Assembly: GCF_937903345.1 (NCBI RefSeq)
Contig: NZ_CALCZQ010000053.1
Coordinates: 124,001-188,000 of the forward strand
DNA length: 64,000 nt
Source of the DNA: an uncultured Emticicia sp.
GTDB taxonomy: Bacteria > Bacteroidota > Bacteroidia > Cytophagales > Spirosomataceae
Direction: 5' to 3'
The position numbers were made by a program, and so were the translations under genes. Below, piece by piece: positions 52,866-62,894 of this stretch; within the stretch, counting starts at the first letter, position 1, and each line of letters opens with the position of its first letter. Under the pieces are notes generated by a model. It saw only the letters and a program-made list of their open reading frames with translations, did not search any database and was not told the DNA's origin.

Positions 52866-52946
52866 ACGATGTAAACTAATGTAAAAATCAAATAAAGAAG
52901 ATATTACATACTAAAAGCCCCACTTCTATTATTGATCCGAAAATTA

Positions 52947-54515
52947 TTATTCCGCATTAAAATCCTTAAAAACTTTCTTTATATTTGCATCAGTTGCTTT
53001 GTTTTTTGACTCCCAAGCGGCATCTAAATCAAGTACTACTAAGCCTTTTAGGCTCATTGCATTCATAAAATCATCTACTTTTCTTATAAAGTCATTATTT
53101 CTGCGAGATGATTTCAGTGCAAAATCACGAGCAAAAATATCACCTTTGCTTTGTAATTCGTTCTTTTTTTCAATGATATAATTGAGGCGGTCAATAATAT
53201 CTTTCATTGAGCGACCAATTACCTCGGTTGCTTCGAGTGTGCCGATTGTCAGTACGGTTGTACCGCCAAGCGTCGAAATTAGGCGTTGAGCGTCTGGATT
53301 TGTCTTTGGCACAAATACCGATGATAAACTCGTAGTTGCACCCAACGACGCATTGATAACCGAGCGATTCTTTTTACCTTTTTTGGCTCCTTTGTATGAT
53401 TTTTTCAACTCATCTTCTTTTTCTTTCATTTGTTCGAGTAATTCCCAGCCTCGGAGCAATGTACCACGATACAAATTATAAAGTTTTAAATCTGTTTCGG
53501 CCTCGTTTATAGCATTGCGTACCACAAACCTGATTGTTTTCACATCACGTTTCTTGGTTTTATCTAATACAAAAAAGTCGATAGTAAAACCAAGTGAATC
53601 AAATGGATCTTTTACAAAATCATAATTTGGATGCCACGTAAACTCATACTGATTTGAGGTGTTTTTGATTAAAGAACTTTTACTAATCTGCTGATTATCA
53701 GTCAAAAAATCAAATTCTTGAATATCATCATCGCCATTGGGGTCAGATAAATAGAACCTAATATTGATTGTCTGATTTTCTTTAATCTTAAAAACTTGGT
53801 CTTTCGGCACAACCACTATTTCTGGAGGTAAGTCAATTTGAGTTGCCTCTATTTTTAAGCGACCCTTCGATTGCGTTTTGGCAGGTTGGTCTTCTACATA
53901 AAACTCCAAAAACATTGGATTTGCATCCAAAGTTCTTTCTTTCAGTTTCTTGAATTGTGTCAATGACGGCGACCATGAAATTTCCCCTTGTGAGGTCATT
54001 TTCATACCTTCAGGCATACTCTCAAACGATGGAATTACCACAATCGGGTCGTTGTCTTCGTCATACACAAAATCACGGTCGATTTTATAAACATTATTCG
54101 TATTATACTGTACATAAAAAGGCTTCAAATCTCGAATAGCAGGACTTCGATTGACGTGCTGAATACGAAATTCAACCTTTGAAGAATGGGTTTCGTTGGT
54201 AGAATCGCACTTTGCCTCGAAGATTACTTGCTGAAATTTATAAGAATCAAGCCTATCGACCATCGAATAGGGAGGAGTCCAGGTAAAACGACCAAGTGAG
54301 TCGAACGCCATGCCTTCAAGTTTGCCTTGGGGTATAGTAAAACGAAATTTTTCGCAATTTTTTCCTTCTAATTTTAGTTCAAAAGAAACTTCAGATCCTT
54401 CTTTGAGTTGAGTCCATTCTTTTCCTGCTGGGAGTAATATTTTTGGAGTTTCTTGTGCAAATATTTGGAACGAAAACAATATAAATATACTAATTGTCAG
54501 GATTTTAAATTTCAT
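52947..54515 (-). CDS. Secreted protein with cadherin-like / putative Ig repeats
   Basis: A 522-residue exported protein with signal peptide FKILTISIFILFSFQIFAQ. The first 330 residues hold three beta-sandwich repeats recognisable by MAFDSLGRFTWTPPYS, MKMTSQGEISWSP and YEFTWHPNYD, with DEDNDP and DPNGDDD calcium-type loops (He_PIG/cadherin-like). The last 180 residues are helical and charged, with a Gly/Ser/Thr-rich stretch (INASLGATTSLSS). It probably anchors or scaffolds in the envelope. The function is unknown. Confidence 0.75.
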   Translation of the reverse strand: MKFKILTISIFILFSFQIFAQETPKILLPAGKEWTQLKEGSEVSFELKLEGKNCEKFRFTIPQGKLEGMAFDSLGRFTWTPPYSMVDRLDSYKFQQVIFEAKCDSTNETHSSKVEFRIQHVNRSPAIRDLKPFYVQYNTNNVYKIDRDFVYDEDNDPIVVIPSFESMPEGMKMTSQGEISWSPSLTQFKKLKERTLDANPMFLEFYVEDQPAKTQSKGRLKIEATQIDLPPEIVVVPKDQVFKIKENQTINIRFYLSDPNGDDDIQEFDFLTDNQQISKSSLIKNTSNQYEFTWHPNYDFVKDPFDSLGFTIDFFVLDKTKKRDVKTIRFVVRNAINEAETDLKLYNLYRGTLLRGWELLEQMKEKEDELKKSYKGAKKGKKNRSVINASLGATTSLSSVFVPKTNPDAQRLISTLGGTTVLTIGTLEATEVIGRSMKDIIDRLNYIIEKKNELQSKGDIFARDFALKSSRRNNDFIRKVDDFMNAMSLKGLVVLDLDAAWESKNKATDANIKKVFKDFNAE

Positions 54516-54610
54516 TTTTGTTGTTGATTTTTACAAATTAGCAATTATACTTGCCATATTTATACATCATCTATTTCGATGACTAACTCTTGGTCATCTT
54601 TGGTGTGTAT

Positions 54611-56047
54611 TTAAACAGGTACTCCTGGAATTACTACACATGGAAAACCAAATAGACAACGGTCTTTAATCATTTTTATTACTTCGTCAGGCACGTTTTC
54701 TTCCCAGCCTTCTTCTCCTTTTCTAATGAGTTCGAGCGATTTATTGGTATTAATTGTGAGGTTTGTTTCGTTATAATGATGAATATCTTCAATCTTATTA
54801 TTGGCTATCAGATAACGATACAAATCAATCAAGTGCATCGGAGGGTTAAACCTCATGCAGTTCATGATATTATTGTTTTGATAGGTTGGATAAACAAAAA
54901 GTTTAAGATTCCGACTAAAAAGTGTGGCAAATGACTCCAAAATACCACCTGCTAAATCTTTGTAATGGCTTTCTTCAAAAATATATTCCAGATTCGGATA
55001 ACCGATGATTAAACCCATTTTGAGCTTAGTCAACTTTGAAAGATACGCCACCAACTTATAATACTCTTGGTAGTTAGAAATCATTACCATTTGCCCCATT
55101 GAGCATAATATATCTACACGGTCGAGAAAATCTTTTTCGTCAATTTCGGCATCATCTCTTTGCAAGTCTTGCAGAGTGATTTCCGAAAGTACCACCACTT
55201 TTTCTTTGTCAACATCTGGTTCACGCATGAATTGTTTTTTTCCATTGGCGAGCATGTCCAAATGAACATTTACTAAGGGGCGAAAACGGCCACGCAACAC
55301 TAAAGCGTGTTTGCGGAAGAGCACTTCTGAAGGTTGAAGGTTTTTGCCATCCGAGCCAAAAAGTGCAATATCCGAGAAACCGTACTTCACTAAATGCAGG
55401 CTCATCAAGCGATTATCGACATGCTTAAAATCTGGTCCTTCAAAGCGAATCATATCAACTTGAATTCTATCTGGAGCGAGGTCGTCCATCAGAGACAATA
55501 AGAGTGTTTCGGGGTCTTGGTAATAAAAATAGCAACCATACATCAAGTTTACCCCCAAAGTTCCGAGGGCTTGTTGTTGAAGAATGCTATCATTATCAAG
55601 CATTTTTACGTGTAGGATAATATCGTTGTATTCGCCATGTGGTGTAAGCTGAAATCTTACGCCCATCCAACCATGAGCATCATTGTTTTTATGGTAGTTT
55701 AGGGCTGCAACTGTATCCGAAAAAGCAAAGAAAGTAGCGTCATCGCCACGTTTTTCGCCCAAACGCTCAATCAAAAGTCCGTATTCGTGGTCGAGCATAC
55801 TCATTAGTCGAGGCTCGCATACATAACGTCCGTTTTCCATGACTCCGTAGATAGCATCGGAGAAAGTCATATCATAGGCCGACATCGTCTTGGCAATAGT
55901 TTTTGAAGCACCACCTGCCTTAAAGAAGTTTGCGGCTACATCTTGCCCTGCACCAATTTCAGCAAAGCTACCATAGATGTGCCTATTCATGTTGATACGT
56001 AATGCCTTTTGCTTTGTTCCAAGGTTTTTTTCGTGTATAATTTCCAC
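54611..56047 (-). CDS. Uncharacterised conserved 478-residue cytosolic protein
   Basis: A long soluble protein with no leader. Its N-terminal block GSFAEIGAGQDVAANFFKAG, then SAYDMTFSDAIYG, then CEPRLMSMLDHEYGLL, is of a kind I recall as highly conserved in homologues from several phyla. These are sometimes labelled TonB-dependent receptor or nicotinate-nucleotide adenylyltransferase; nothing in the sequence supports either name (no signal peptide, no plug or barrel pattern, no HxGH motif). The function is unknown. Confidence 0.8.
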   Translation of the reverse strand: MEIIHEKNLGTKQKALRINMNRHIYGSFAEIGAGQDVAANFFKAGGASKTIAKTMSAYDMTFSDAIYGVMENGRYVCEPRLMSMLDHEYGLLIERLGEKRGDDATFFAFSDTVAALNYHKNNDAHGWMGVRFQLTPHGEYNDIILHVKMLDNDSILQQQALGTLGVNLMYGCYFYYQDPETLLLSLMDDLAPDRIQVDMIRFEGPDFKHVDNRLMSLHLVKYGFSDIALFGSDGKNLQPSEVLFRKHALVLRGRFRPLVNVHLDMLANGKKQFMREPDVDKEKVVVLSEITLQDLQRDDAEIDEKDFLDRVDILCSMGQMVMISNYQEYYKLVAYLSKLTKLKMGLIIGYPNLEYIFEESHYKDLAGGILESFATLFSRNLKLFVYPTYQNNNIMNCMRFNPPMHLIDLYRYLIANNKIEDIHHYNETNLTINTNKSLELIRKGEEGWEENVPDEVIKMIKDRCLFGFPCVVIPGVPV

Positions 56048-56227
56048 TGTTGTACTATTTAATTAATTGCTGATAAAGTATTTAGCGTATTTCTTTCCGC
56101 CCAAATTACCGTCAAAATTAAGCCAAATTGTTTGAAAAATCTTTAGTTTTTTGAAATGTTTGGCCGAAAACAGAAAAACCTATTATAATACAATTATTAC
56201 TTTTGTAGGTGCAATTTTGATATAAAC

Positions 56228-56254
56228 TTAACAAATTTTAATACAAACTTAACA
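56228..56254 (+). promoter_or_regulatory. Pho-box-like direct repeats
   Basis: TTAACA (56228), TTAATA (56238) and TTAACA (56249) repeat every 10-11 bases, each followed closely by CAAA or AA, as in PhoB/PhoP boxes. They lie upstream of a -7 box TAATTTTG (56297) that has no good -33 partner, which fits activation. Confidence 0.45.
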
Positions 56255-56296
56255 AAATCGTAATTTACAATAACGATTTCAGCAACAGGAAGATGG

Positions 56297-56304
56297 TAAT
56301 TTTG
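56297..56304 (+). promoter_or_regulatory. -7 box of the glycerophosphodiesterase gene
   Basis: TAATTTTG matches TAnnTTTG, 26 bases before the ATG. No TTTG at the expected -33. Confidence 0.5.
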
Positions 56305-56330
56305 AATTTGTAAATAGATTAAAAGTCATT

Positions 56331-57131
56331 ATGAAAAACTTGATCCTTAGCATTTTACTTTTGGTAATTCCGAATCTAGTATATGCACAGCTAAAGACTG
56401 TTTTTCCGAAAACTTATCATCCATTTATCATCATTGCTCACCGTGGTTTTCATGTTGATACACCCGAAAATACAATAGAGTCTCTCAGAAAAGCTATCGA
56501 ATTGGGCGTGGATTATGTAGAAGTTGACATTCGAACTACCCTCGAAGGCGAACTAGTTATTATGCACGATGCCAATCTTGAGCGTACTACTGATGGAAAA
56601 GGAAAGGTTTCGGAAATATCAACGATTGATTTCAAAAATCTAAAAATAAAAGGATCGGATATTTCTCCACCTACATTTTCTTCATTCTTGATGGAAGCCA
56701 AAGACAAAATAAATCTATACTTGGATATTAAGGAAGCCGACCCAGAGAAAATTATTAGCTTGCTTGATAAATATCAGATGCGTGAGAGAGTCGTTATCTA
56801 TTGCCCTTCGCAACAGATTTTTCAATGGAAAAAACTCGCTCCAACCATTCCTGTAATTATTAGTCCTTCTACAAATATTAAGACTCCTTCAGATTTTGAG
56901 GCTTTTGTTTTACGTTTTCCTACATCCATTTTGGATGGAAATATCGAAACCTACTCACCGGAAATTTTACAAAAGCTTATAGAAATCAATATACCAGTTT
57001 GGCTTGACACCTTGGGAAAAGACGATAATGCTCAAACCTGGGAAGCTGCTATTGGGCTCAATATCAAGGCCTTGCAGACCGATAAACCGAAAGCATTGAT
57101 TGAATACTTAGCAAAGAGAAACCTTAGGTAG
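56331..57131 (+). CDS. Exported glycerophosphodiester phosphodiesterase
   Basis: A 266-residue secreted enzyme that splits glycerophosphodiesters into alcohol and glycerol-3-phosphate. Signal peptide ends NLVYAQ. Catalytic motifs HRGFHVDTPENT, VEVDIR and MHDANLERTTDG are complete. LYLDIKEA completes the barrel. Pho-box-like repeats upstream and the PafA phosphatase elsewhere fit phosphate scavenging. A TBDT gene follows at 57273, possibly in the same regulon. Confidence 0.92.
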   Translation: MKNLILSILLLVIPNLVYAQLKTVFPKTYHPFIIIAHRGFHVDTPENTIESLRKAIELGVDYVEVDIRTTLEGELVIMHDANLERTTDGKGKVSEISTIDFKNLKIKGSDISPPTFSSFLMEAKDKINLYLDIKEADPEKIISLLDKYQMRERVVIYCPSQQIFQWKKLAPTIPVIISPSTNIKTPSDFEAFVLRFPTSILDGNIETYSPEILQKLIEINIPVWLDTLGKDDNAQTWEAAIGLNIKALQTDKPKALIEYLAKRNLR

Positions 57132-57272
57132 AAATACTCAATGCTATCAATAATAACCATCTCATAATATTGACTTTACAATTAATTAATATTAGGTAAT
57201 GACCTTTGTATTGTGTTTGAAAACACTATTTAAAAATTAGAAACACCAATAATCAAAAATTTACTCGCACCA

Positions 57273-60107
57273 ATGTCAATTATGAACTCCAAATTTAGAA
57301 TTTTCTTTCTAACGTTTTTTCTTTTCTCAATCATTTCTTTTGCACAAACGGGGTTTGTTCGTGGAACAATCAAAGATGCCTCAACTAATGAAGACATTAT
57401 CGGTGCAACTGTAAAAATTGATGGCACTACTTTGGGAGCAGCCACTGACATTAATGGGTTCTTTTCAATTTCTAATGTTCCAGTCGGAAAGAAGAAGGTA
57501 GTAATATCTTATGTTTCATATAAAACTAAGGAAATTAATATAGACGTAGAGGCTCACAAGGTTACTGAAATTAATACTGTAATTCAAGAAGATAAAGTTG
57601 TATTACAAGAGGTAAAAGTTGTGGCGAATAGAATCACAGGAACTGAGGTTTCGGTGATTTCTGAAATTAAAGCATCCCAAATGGTTGTAAGCGGCATTTC
57701 CTCTGCACAAATCTCAAAAACTCTTGATAGAAACGCTGCAGAGGTAGTTAAACGTGTACCAGGAGTAACAATTTTTGGAAACCGCTTCATTAATATAAGA
57801 GGTTTGAATGAGCGTTATAACACAGTAATGTTGAATAATGTATTTACTCCAAGTATGGAAACTGATGTTCGTTCGTTTTCATTCGATATCATTCCGAGTA
57901 ATCAAATCGACCGTATACTTATCTTCAAAAGCCCTGCAGCAGAATTACCTGGCGAATTTTCTGGTGGTGTTGTAAAGATCTTCACAAAAAGTATACCTGA
58001 CCAAAATTTCATAACTGTTGATTTAGGAGGTTCATACCGTGAAGGTACAACAAGCAAAGATTTCTTCGAGCCAAAACACGGTGCAAATTACTGGTCGGGC
58101 TTTAATGATGGTTACAGCGATTTATCAAAGTTTTTCCCAGCTACAAAAAAAGAAATCAATAATGCAGGTCCCGACCGTTTAGCACAAATCGGACAGCTGT
58201 TAAAAAACAATTGGACGCCTTTACAATCAAAAGCAGCTCCAGATACACGTTTATCTATGACCGGCGGATTTAAAATCCAAAAAGGTGCTTTGAGAATTGG
58301 GAATTTCTCTGCAGTAAATTATAGTAATAGTTATACAAATTTTGAGATGCAACGCAATGACTATGAATTTAGTCAAATTTTGAAAAACGGAGAAGCCGGC
58401 GAAGTATTTACTTTTTCAGATAAGCAATATACACACGCAGTTCGTTTGGGTGTTTTACATAACTGGGCTTTCAGACTTAATGATAATAATACAATTGAAA
58501 TTAAAAATCTTTTTAATCAGTTAAGTAACGGCCAATTTGTAAATCGTACTGGTTTCGATAGTGGTAATAAATGGAATATACGCTCATTCGACCAAGTATA
58601 TCGTGGTATTTATTCAGGACAAGTTACTGGTAAGCATACACTCATTAAAGATAAAACTACGTTAGATTGGGTTATTGGCTATAATAACTCATACCGTGAC
58701 CAGCCTGATTATAAGCGTTTTAGATATAATTTAGATGGAACAACACCTATCTTATTAGTACCACAAGGTTCGGCTCAAACATTCAATTTGGGTAGAACAA
58801 ACATCCAAATGACCGAGTCGGCTTATACCGGAGGGTTTAATTTAATACAAAAAATAGTAGTAAAGAAAGCCGCTCAAAAAGAAGACAACAAGGAGTTAGA
58901 ATTGAAGATGGGTGTTTTCTATGAAATGAAAGACCGTCAATTTGATGCTCGTAATTTGGGTTATGTACAAGCCAATAGCACTAAATTTAATATTGGTAGT
59001 TTGCCAATCGAACAAATATTTTCTCCAACAAACATCAATAATACAACTGGAGTAAAAATTGATGAACAAACAAATCCGAATGATTCGTATAATGCTAAAA
59101 ACAATTTATTGGCATATTATATTTCAGGAAATTATTCATTGACAAAACATTTGAATGCCATCTTAGGTATAAGAATCGAGAATAACAGCCAAAAATTAGA
59201 TAGTTACGATTTAGTTAATAACCCACTAAACTATAATAATACCAAAACTAATGCATTACCATCGGCTAACGTAACCTATAATCTTTCTGAAAAATCCTTG
59301 TTCCGTATGGCTTACGGTCAAACATTGAATCGCCCTGAATTCCGTGAAATTGCTCCATTTTCGTTCTATGATTTTGTAAATAACCGTAACATTACAGGTA
59401 ATCCAAAACTTAAAAACGCTCAAGTTCAAAATGTTGATTTCAGATATGAGTTTTATCCAACACCATCTGAAATTGTAAGTATTGCAGGTTTTTATAAGAA
59501 ATTTACCAATCCAATTGAAGTTGTTTTTGCAAGTGGATCTAATCCTAATTTAAGTTTTGAAAACGCCGAAAGTGCCTATAGTACTGGTATCGAACTTGAA
59601 ACTCGTAAATCTTTAGAAGGTCTTTCTCAATCACCACTATTAAATAAATTAAGTTTGACTTTCAATGCGGCATTCATTTATAGCCGAGTAAAACTTAACT
59701 CTTCAATTGCCGCTAATCAATCTGACAACCGTCCATTACAAGGACAGTCTCCTTACGTAATCAACGGAGGAATTGGCTATAACGATACAAAAAAACAATT
59801 ACAGATAAATGTTTTATACAATGTCATAGGTAAGCGTATTTACGCTGTAGGTAATAACTATGGTTTTCAATACCCAGACTGGTATGAAATGCCAAGAAAT
59901 GTGATTGATATTACTTTCTCGAAAGGAATCGGTAAAAGCTTACTACTAAAAGGTGGAGTTACCGATCTGCTTAATGCAAGAAACTTAGTTTTGCAAGATG
60001 GCAATCAAGATAAGAATTTTGATATTAACAAAGACCAAATTATTCAATCATATAGAGCTGGTCGAGTTTACTCCTTAGGTTTAGCTTACACCTTTAATAA
60101 AAAATAA
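57273..60107 (+). CDS. TonB-dependent receptor
   Basis: A 944-residue outer-membrane receptor (start 57273, or 57282). Signal peptide FFLTFFLFSIISFAQ, CarboxypepD_reg-like domain (about 27-110), plug with NIRGLNERYNTVMLNN and IPSNQIDRILIFKSP, then a 22-strand barrel. The plug GEFSGGVVKIFTKS and LNRPEFREIAPFSFYDF are typical of a large Bacteroidota subfamily that sits next to a beta-helix-like lipoprotein, as here. The cargo is unknown; neighbours suggest a phosphorus compound only weakly. Confidence 0.92.
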   Translation: MSIMNSKFRIFFLTFFLFSIISFAQTGFVRGTIKDASTNEDIIGATVKIDGTTLGAATDINGFFSISNVPVGKKKVVISYVSYKTKEINIDVEAHKVTEINTVIQEDKVVLQEVKVVANRITGTEVSVISEIKASQMVVSGISSAQISKTLDRNAAEVVKRVPGVTIFGNRFINIRGLNERYNTVMLNNVFTPSMETDVRSFSFDIIPSNQIDRILIFKSPAAELPGEFSGGVVKIFTKSIPDQNFITVDLGGSYREGTTSKDFFEPKHGANYWSGFNDGYSDLSKFFPATKKEINNAGPDRLAQIGQLLKNNWTPLQSKAAPDTRLSMTGGFKIQKGALRIGNFSAVNYSNSYTNFEMQRNDYEFSQILKNGEAGEVFTFSDKQYTHAVRLGVLHNWAFRLNDNNTIEIKNLFNQLSNGQFVNRTGFDSGNKWNIRSFDQVYRGIYSGQVTGKHTLIKDKTTLDWVIGYNNSYRDQPDYKRFRYNLDGTTPILLVPQGSAQTFNLGRTNIQMTESAYTGGFNLIQKIVVKKAAQKEDNKELELKMGVFYEMKDRQFDARNLGYVQANSTKFNIGSLPIEQIFSPTNINNTTGVKIDEQTNPNDSYNAKNNLLAYYISGNYSLTKHLNAILGIRIENNSQKLDSYDLVNNPLNYNNTKTNALPSANVTYNLSEKSLFRMAYGQTLNRPEFREIAPFSFYDFVNNRNITGNPKLKNAQVQNVDFRYEFYPTPSEIVSIAGFYKKFTNPIEVVFASGSNPNLSFENAESAYSTGIELETRKSLEGLSQSPLLNKLSLTFNAAFIYSRVKLNSSIAANQSDNRPLQGQSPYVINGGIGYNDTKKQLQINVLYNVIGKRIYAVGNNYGFQYPDWYEMPRNVIDITFSKGIGKSLLLKGGVTDLLNARNLVLQDGNQDKNFDINKDQIIQSYRAGRVYSLGLAYTFNKK

Positions 60108-60164
60108 ATTTTTTAAAAACTCCAATTATTCAATTAAATCGTGGCGACGCATCGCAAAAAGAAA

Positions 60165-61928
60165 ATGAAATTAATGCAAACAAAAATTACAAAAGCGTTA
60201 ATACTTATGCTTACAATGGCATTTGCATTTACAGCTTGTAAAAAAGAAGACGAAGTTTTTCCTGCTCCAACTGTGTCAGCTGGTGCTGCACTTTCTGGAC
60301 TTCCAGGTGCTAAAGTAACACTTACTGCTACCGTTTCTGCTCCAGGCGGATTAAAATCAATCACTGTTTTGAAAAATGGCGTTGCTTTTGACTCAAAAAC
60401 ATTCGCTGGTGAAACTTCCACTTCTTACACAAAAGAATATACTGTTGAATCTCTACCTGCTGGTTCGGTTGTAAACTTTACGATTCAAGTTTTAGATAAC
60501 GCCAATCAATCATCGGCTTTGACAACTATTCCAGTAACGGTTACTGCTGTTCCTCCAACTCCAATCGTTGAAGTAAAAGGCAACCTAGAAGGAAACATAA
60601 CTTGGACTGCTGATAAAATCTATAAATTAGTTGGTTTTGTACGTGTTGGTCAAGAAGATGTATTCGGAACAATCACAAAAACTGGAACGCTTACAATCGA
60701 ACCAGGCACTTTAATCATTGGTGACCGTGCTACAAAAGGCACTTTAGTGGTTCAGCGTGGTAGCAAAATCATCGCTAACGGTACTGTAGATAAACCAATC
60801 GTAATGACTTCAGAAAGAAATCCAGGTGAAAAAGAAGCTGGTGATTGGGGTGGTTTAGTTATTTGTGGTAGAGCTCCAAACAACCTACCTAATGATAAAA
60901 CAAACCGTGAGTTAGAAGGTGGATATGGTGCATTTCACGGTGGTACTGATGCGGCTGACAACTCAGGTTCATTGAAATATGTACGAGTTGAATATGCAGG
61001 TATTCCTATCAACCCAAATCAAGAAGTAAATTCATTGACATTTGGTTCAGTAGGTAATGGTACTTTTATGGATTATGTAATGGCGTCTTATGGCTTGGAT
61101 GATTCATTCGAGTGGTTTGGTGGTACAGTAAATGCTAAACACCTTATTGCTTATCGTGGTTTAGATGACGATTTTGATGTTGATAATGGATTCAGTGGTA
61201 ACATCCAATATGGTATTGGTATTCGTGGAGCTACTCAAGCTGACCAATCTGGTTCTAATGGTTTTGAGGTTGATAATGATGCTAATGGTTCATCGAATAC
61301 TCCATTTACTTCTGGTATTTTTGCCAATATGTCAATTATCGGAGCTAAAGGTAAAGCAGAAACTTCAATCAACGTGCAATTCCAAAATGGTGCTCAATTA
61401 AGAAGAAATAACAAACTTAAAATTTACAATACACTTATCACTGGTTATCCGAATGGTATTTACATTGATAGCCAAAAAGGAAGTGCAAAAGTAAATGCTG
61501 AAAAAGGTGAAATCGTTTTAGAAAATGTTGTTTTGGCTGGTGTTGATGGCTGGGGAACTAATGGATGGGGCCAAGGCTTTGCTACAAATCCAAAAGGTTT
61601 TGCAGTATCGGATGTAGAGCAAAATGCAACATTAACTCCAATCTTGATTGGTACGGTTACTCCTACAGCTTGGTTTAGTGCTTTAAAAGGTAATAAAATC
61701 TTAGCAAACACAAGCAAAACAGGTTTAAGTCCAACATTATGGGGAACTGGTACACCAACTTTCACTTTGGTACCTGGTGCAGCTGAGTCGTTGATTGGTG
61801 TTGCTTTACCAACAACATTACCTGAATTCTTTGACAAAACAGATTTTGTAGGTGCATTTAAAGACAATGCTGATTGGACAAAAACTTGGGCAGAATTTAA
61901 CCCACAGTCAATCAAGTATGTGAAGTAA
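60165..61928 (+). CDS. Beta-helix-like lipoprotein paired with the receptor
   Basis: A 587-residue lipoprotein from the ATG at 60165 (MKLMQTKITKALILMLTMAF); lipobox FTAC. An Ig-like domain (about 30-130) is followed by a long repeat region with GTLTIEPGTLIIGD, GTLVVQRGSKIIANG and GDWGGLVICGRAPNN, which suggests a right-handed beta helix. Such proteins are sometimes misnamed multidrug transporter. It probably sits on the cell surface with the TBDT and helps bind its substrate. It follows the receptor by 57 bases, so the two form one operon. Confidence 0.82.
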   Translation: MKLMQTKITKALILMLTMAFAFTACKKEDEVFPAPTVSAGAALSGLPGAKVTLTATVSAPGGLKSITVLKNGVAFDSKTFAGETSTSYTKEYTVESLPAGSVVNFTIQVLDNANQSSALTTIPVTVTAVPPTPIVEVKGNLEGNITWTADKIYKLVGFVRVGQEDVFGTITKTGTLTIEPGTLIIGDRATKGTLVVQRGSKIIANGTVDKPIVMTSERNPGEKEAGDWGGLVICGRAPNNLPNDKTNRELEGGYGAFHGGTDAADNSGSLKYVRVEYAGIPINPNQEVNSLTFGSVGNGTFMDYVMASYGLDDSFEWFGGTVNAKHLIAYRGLDDDFDVDNGFSGNIQYGIGIRGATQADQSGSNGFEVDNDANGSSNTPFTSGIFANMSIIGAKGKAETSINVQFQNGAQLRRNNKLKIYNTLITGYPNGIYIDSQKGSAKVNAEKGEIVLENVVLAGVDGWGTNGWGQGFATNPKGFAVSDVEQNATLTPILIGTVTPTAWFSALKGNKILANTSKTGLSPTLWGTGTPTFTLVPGAAESLIGVALPTTLPEFFDKTDFVGAFKDNADWTKTWAEFNPQSIKYVK

Positions 61929-61998
61929 GACGGTCAACGGTTTTCAGTGAGCAAAAAATTGTTAACGAAAACTAAATAAAACGACTACTCTTAAAAAT

Positions 61999-62041
61999 AA
62001 AATAACCTTTCCGAGATGTAAAATTTCGAAAAGGTTATTTT
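61999..62041 (+). terminator. Terminator after the receptor-lipoprotein operon
   Basis: The stem AAAATAACCTTT/AAAGGTTATTTT lies between the large and the small lipoprotein genes, so the small gene may have a separate or read-through message. Confidence 0.8.
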
Positions 62042-62066
62042 AAAATTTCTAACAAACTACACCAAT

Positions 62067-62663
62067 ATGAAAACAAAAATATTACTTCTGATAATTTCAG
62101 TAGTAATGTTTGCTTGCCAAAAAAACACCAATAAAGTAAGCAAATATTATAGCAATACCGAACGAGACACTTTGCTGACTAATATTATTACATATATATA
62201 TATTAAACCAGCCTACGCAAGCAATGCTACGCGATTCCAAGCACAATTTAGAAAATATTACGTTCAAAGTTTACCCAAGTTTTCGCTCGAAAACTATTAC
62301 ATTGCTCCTGATAGTACGCATTATTTTTTTCTTATCCGTCCAGTCGGTAATACACTTAAATACCGAAGAGGTGTTTTAGGTAAATTTAAATTAAAAAATG
62401 CAACAGTTGCCACGGGCTCACTCATGCCAACCAATTTTGAAGAAATAGTAAATACGCCACATTTAGAAGAAGTACTGGTAAAAAAAAGAGGATCATTTTT
62501 GTTTAGAGAACTGATTAAAACCGGGGATTTGAATAAATACTTAGGAATGAAAGATTATATCGAATGGCCGGATTCAATGCTGGTTTATGATAAAAATATT
62601 AATGAGTGGGTGAGTAGAAAACAGTCCACAGTTGAAAGTCCATCTAAGATAAATAAGCCTTAA
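62067..62663 (+). CDS. Small lipoprotein of unknown function
   Basis: A 198-residue lipoprotein (signal LLLIISVVMFAC). The mature part is rich in Tyr, Lys and Asn, with ISYIYIKPAY-like strands and FEEIVNTPHLEEVLVKKRGSF. I do not recognise the family beyond a general Bacteroidota lipoprotein look. It comes after a terminator behind the TBDT operon and probably belongs to the same functional group. No cysteine other than the lipobox is obvious. Confidence 0.7.
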   Translation: MKTKILLLIISVVMFACQKNTNKVSKYYSNTERDTLLTNIITYIYIKPAYASNATRFQAQFRKYYVQSLPKFSLENYYIAPDSTHYFFLIRPVGNTLKYRRGVLGKFKLKNATVATGSLMPTNFEEIVNTPHLEEVLVKKRGSFLFRELIKTGDLNKYLGMKDYIEWPDSMLVYDKNINEWVSRKQSTVESPSKINKP

Positions 62664-62768
62664 CTTAAAGATATTTGTGAAAACAAAAAGATTATCAGCT
62701 TATGGCTGAGACTTGAATCAACTACTTCGGTAGTTCAATTGATTCATATTGGTGTTAAAATCAGAAAA

Positions 62769-62795
62769 GTCAGCGGCCTTGCCGCTGACTTTTTC
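62769..62795 (+). terminator. Terminator GTCAGCGGC/GCCGCTGAC
   Basis: A perfect 9-bp stem with CTT loop and TTTTTCTTTT. A partial further copy, GTCGCTGACTT, follows at about 62809. Confidence 0.88.
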
Positions 62796-62894
62796 TTTTG
62801 AGTCATATGTCGCTGACTTAAATTTTTTGTACCTAAATAATATGGAAATCTGAAGGATGCGTCAGAGAGTTTCCAAGGCAATTGTTTTATAATA

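Noticed and set aside
61460..61915. 151-codon minus-strand frame within the beta-helix lipoprotein gene
   Set aside because: Antisense shadow; residues follow the codon pattern of the plus-strand gene.
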